Program-made: the position numbers and the translations under genes | Shown: positions 4,733 to 6,798 of the stretch, piece after piece | Numbering within the stretch: position 1 is the stretch's first letter | Layout: each line of letters begins with the position of its first letter | Notes under the pieces: generated by a model | What the model was told of the DNA's origin: nothing | The model's database searches: none | The model's input: the letters and a program-made list of their open reading frames with translations, nothing else | Assembly (NCBI GenBank): GCA_022361535.1 | Contig: JAKSAU010000625.1 | Location: 1 to 6,798 of the forward strand | DNA length: 6,798 nt | Origin: Desulfobacterales bacterium | Lineage (GTDB): Bacteria > Desulfobacterota > Desulfobacteria > Desulfobacterales > Desulfobacteraceae | Direction of reading: 5' to 3'

Positions 4733-6798
4733 ATGAGATATTGCAGGCTGATCAAGGCGTTCTTAGTCTGTCTGATAATCCTGGTGATGAGCACGGCTTT
4801 TCCGGCAGCCGCAAAAACTTTTCGTATAGGTACAGTAAGTGACGGGATATCTGAACGTTTCCCCGAAATCCTTGAAAAGGTTCAACAGGAGGTTGCCAAT
4901 ATTACCCGGGGGGCTCACTCGGTTGAATTCCCCTCTGACAGCCAGCTTTCCGGTGATTGGGATATGGATACCGTAAACGCAGCATTAGATACGCTTTTAT
5001 CATCTAAAAAGGTTGATATAGTGCTTACCTTAGGGGAAGTCTCATCCCATGAAATTTGTCACAGAGGAGCGTTGTCTAAGCCAGTGATTGCTGCCAATGT
5101 GATTGATGCAGAAACACAGCAGCTTCCCTTGGATAAGGGTACAAGCGGCGTGCGAAATCTTAACTACATCAATACATTCTCAGATATTGACCGGGCCTTT
5201 CAGTCCTTTTTGGATATTGCCGATTTTTACCATGTAGTTGTGCTGGCGGATGGATTCCATTTAAAATCTATCCCACAACTCAAGATTCTTGAACGGCGGA
5301 TTGCCAACGAGTTTACCCTGGATATGAAGGTCATTGCGGTGGATTCTCAGATTGGTGAGGCATTAAACCAGATCCCTGAAAATACGGAAGCTGTGTTTGT
5401 ATCCCGGCTGCCGCGATTGTCTGAAATCGAATTTGATAAACTTGTGGCTGGATTAATTTCGCGGCGGTTGCCAAGCTTTGCATTTAATGGCCGTCAAGAT
5501 GTGGAAAAAGGTCTTTTAACCAGTATCATTCCCGAGGATTACATCCAGCACATGGCCAGAAGCATTGCCATCAATATACAGGAATTGCTTGACGGCAAAA
5601 GTGCAGGAACACTTCAGACCACTTTTCCTTTAAGTGAAAAATTATCCATTAACATGGCGACAGCGAGGGCCATAGGTGTGTATCCCGGATGGAGCATCTT
5701 AACTGAGGCCGACCTTCTCCATGAAGAGGACCTTGATGTCGACCGGACTTTGGACCTTCGCCAGGCGGTAAATGAGGCTTTGGAAGCCAACCCGGATCTG
5801 GCAGCAGCCCAGCAGAATGTGATAGCTGGTGAAGAACAGGTAAAAGAGGCCCGGTCAGCATTATTTCCTCAGCTGGAAATCGGTTCCGATGCAAGGATCA
5901 TTGACGATGACAGGGCAGAAGCATCTTTAGGATCTGCTCCGGAACGGGAGTGGACCGGATCTATACGCGCCAGCCAGTTGCTGTACTCAGATAAAGTTTG
6001 GGCCGGATATGAGATTGAAAAATACCGCCAGAACAGCCGGGAGCAGGGACGAGATGCAGTAGAATTGGATATTATCCAGGCTGCTGCAACAGCGTATCTC
6101 AATGTTCTGAGGGCCAGAAGTATCGAGCGAATTCAAAAAGAAAATCTTAAATTGACCCGGGAGAATCTGGAAAGAGCTCAGATCAGGGTCTCCATTGGTG
6201 CTGCGGGGCCCGAAGAGGTATATCGCTGGGAAAATCAGATTGCTGACAGCCGCCGTCAAGTGCTTAGTGCTGAATCCCGGACCCTGGACTCCATGAGCGT
6301 TGTAAACAATATTTTGAACCGGCCTTTAAGGGAAACATTTGGGGTAAAGGAAGAAAAATACTCAGATCCCATGAATATTCTTCCCAGCCGGCGAATGGTT
6401 ACCTATATGGACAACCCCCAGGAACTGAATGCCATGAGAGATTTTCTTGTGGATGAAGGGTTGGCCTTATCGCCGGAACTCAAGCAATTGGACGCGGCCA
6501 TTGCAGCCCAGGAAAGAAGTATCACGCTCGCTAAACGTGAATTTTGGGTGCCCTCCGTTTCATTGGTCGGAGATGTGACTGAAACATTTGCTGATGGCGG
6601 TGAAGGATCATCTGGTTCCTCTGCTTTAAGCGGCCTTGGCGTTGATTTGCCTTCCAGCGATGATACAGACTGGACCGCAGGTATTACCGTGAATTTACCG
6701 CTATATTCCGGTGGTGGTAAATCTGCTACTTTAAGACGGAATCTCGAAGAGCTGTCTAACCTTAAGTTTCAGAAACGGTCCACAGCAAATACAATCGA
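4733..6798 (+). CDS. TolC-family outer-membrane channel with an N-terminal periplasmic binding-protein domain (ABC_sub_bind, TrpX-like), 3' end outside the window
   Basis: The frame is open to the right edge (688 full codons from 4733, no stop), so the gene is cut by the window and not truncated in itself. Residues 1-27 look like a type I signal peptide (basic MRYCRLIK, hydrophobic 9-23, PAAA before K28). Residues about 28-332 match the ABC_sub_bind solute-binding fold from end to end: a first strand FRIGTVSDG (30-38), VDIVLTLGEVSS (94-105), PVIAANVID (117-125), and the C-terminal signature LSINMATARAIGV (304-316). After about six residues the TolC part begins at TLDLRQAVNEALEANPDL (339-356). 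TolC repeat 1 includes ARSALFPQLEIG (373-384) and QLLYS (415-419). Repeat 2 starts near 564 and includes LSPELKQLDAA (579-589), FWVPSVSLVG (604-613) and VNLPLYSGGGK (653-663). A Gly/Ser-rich stretch at 622-647 is probably a surface loop. Perhaps 120-150 residues are missing at the end. It is predicted to be the exit duct for the upstream pump, with the binding domain in the periplasm. The start could instead be 4709. The TolC family call is firm; the role of the fused domain is inference. Confidence 0.88.
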   Translation, partial: MRYCRLIKAFLVCLIILVMSTAFPAAAKTFRIGTVSDGISERFPEILEKVQQEVANITRGAHSVEFPSDSQLSGDWDMDTVNAALDTLLSSKKVDIVLTLGEVSSHEICHRGALSKPVIAANVIDAETQQLPLDKGTSGVRNLNYINTFSDIDRAFQSFLDIADFYHVVVLADGFHLKSIPQLKILERRIANEFTLDMKVIAVDSQIGEALNQIPENTEAVFVSRLPRLSEIEFDKLVAGLISRRLPSFAFNGRQDVEKGLLTSIIPEDYIQHMARSIAINIQELLDGKSAGTLQTTFPLSEKLSINMATARAIGVYPGWSILTEADLLHEEDLDVDRTLDLRQAVNEALEANPDLAAAQQNVIAGEEQVKEARSALFPQLEIGSDARIIDDDRAEASLGSAPEREWTGSIRASQLLYSDKVWAGYEIEKYRQNSREQGRDAVELDIIQAAATAYLNVLRARSIERIQKENLKLTRENLERAQIRVSIGAAGPEEVYRWENQIADSRRQVLSAESRTLDSMSVVNNILNRPLRETFGVKEEKYSDPMNILPSRRMVTYMDNPQELNAMRDFLVDEGLALSPELKQLDAAIAAQERSITLAKREFWVPSVSLVGDVTETFADGGEGSSGSSALSGLGVDLPSSDDTDWTAGITVNLPLYSGGGKSATLRRNLEELSNLKFQKRSTANTI

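Noticed and set aside
5642..5768. Two separate genes (binding protein and TolC) instead of a fusion
   Set aside because: I translated the region codon by codon and found no stop or frame change across the junction, and no start codon with a ribosome site and signal peptide before the TolC part.
5649..6259. Three minus-strand frames of 77-90 codons opposite the TolC portion
   Set aside because: They overlap a continuous + strand frame with strong TolC motifs and do not resemble known proteins.
1..6798. Insertion sequence, CRISPR array, tRNA or rRNA
   Set aside because: No transposase, regularly spaced repeats, cloverleaf or rRNA-like sequence was seen on either strand.

Overview
The window holds a three-gene tripartite efflux operon, all on the + strand, preceded by about 395 bases of AT-rich leader or intergenic DNA. 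The three genes are a lipoprotein-type periplasmic adaptor (396-1517), a full-length RND inner-membrane pump (1531-4680) and the start of a TolC-family outer-membrane channel that runs off the right edge (4733-6798+). The coding style, an outer-membrane TolC partner and type I/II signal peptides point to a Gram-negative bacterium. The flavour of the proteins suggests a delta-proteobacterial type (Desulfobacterota), but that last step is an impression, not a demonstrated assignment.

Layout: bases 1-210 hold no convincing gene. They contain a G-rich/C-rich hairpin followed by a T7 tract (71-107), readable as an intrinsic terminator of a gene to the left, and an open frame (67-210) that could be a gene remnant. 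Bases 211-395 are very AT-rich and look like the operon leader. They hold a perfect 8-bp inverted repeat (307-314/340-347), abutted by a five-codon mini-ORF with its own Shine-Dalgarno-like site, and then the AAGGA site of the adaptor gene. The adaptor and pump genes are 13 bases apart, and the pump's ribosome site overlaps the adaptor stop codon. The channel gene follows after 28 or 52 bases, depending on which of two well-spaced starts is used. No terminator or promoter is visible between the genes, so they are probably one transcript.

How they work together: the pump takes substrate from the periplasm or outer leaflet using proton motive force, the adaptor bridges pump and channel, and the TolC protein forms the exit duct. 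The striking point is the third gene. After its signal peptide it does not begin with TolC sequence. It encodes about 305 residues of a complete periplasmic binding protein of the ABC_sub_bind (TrpX-like) type, joined by a linker of only a few residues to the TolC repeats. A solute-binding domain fixed to an efflux duct suggests substrate capture or sensing at the exit channel. I know of no characterised example, and this is the best candidate here for an undescribed arrangement. The substrate cannot be read from the sequence.
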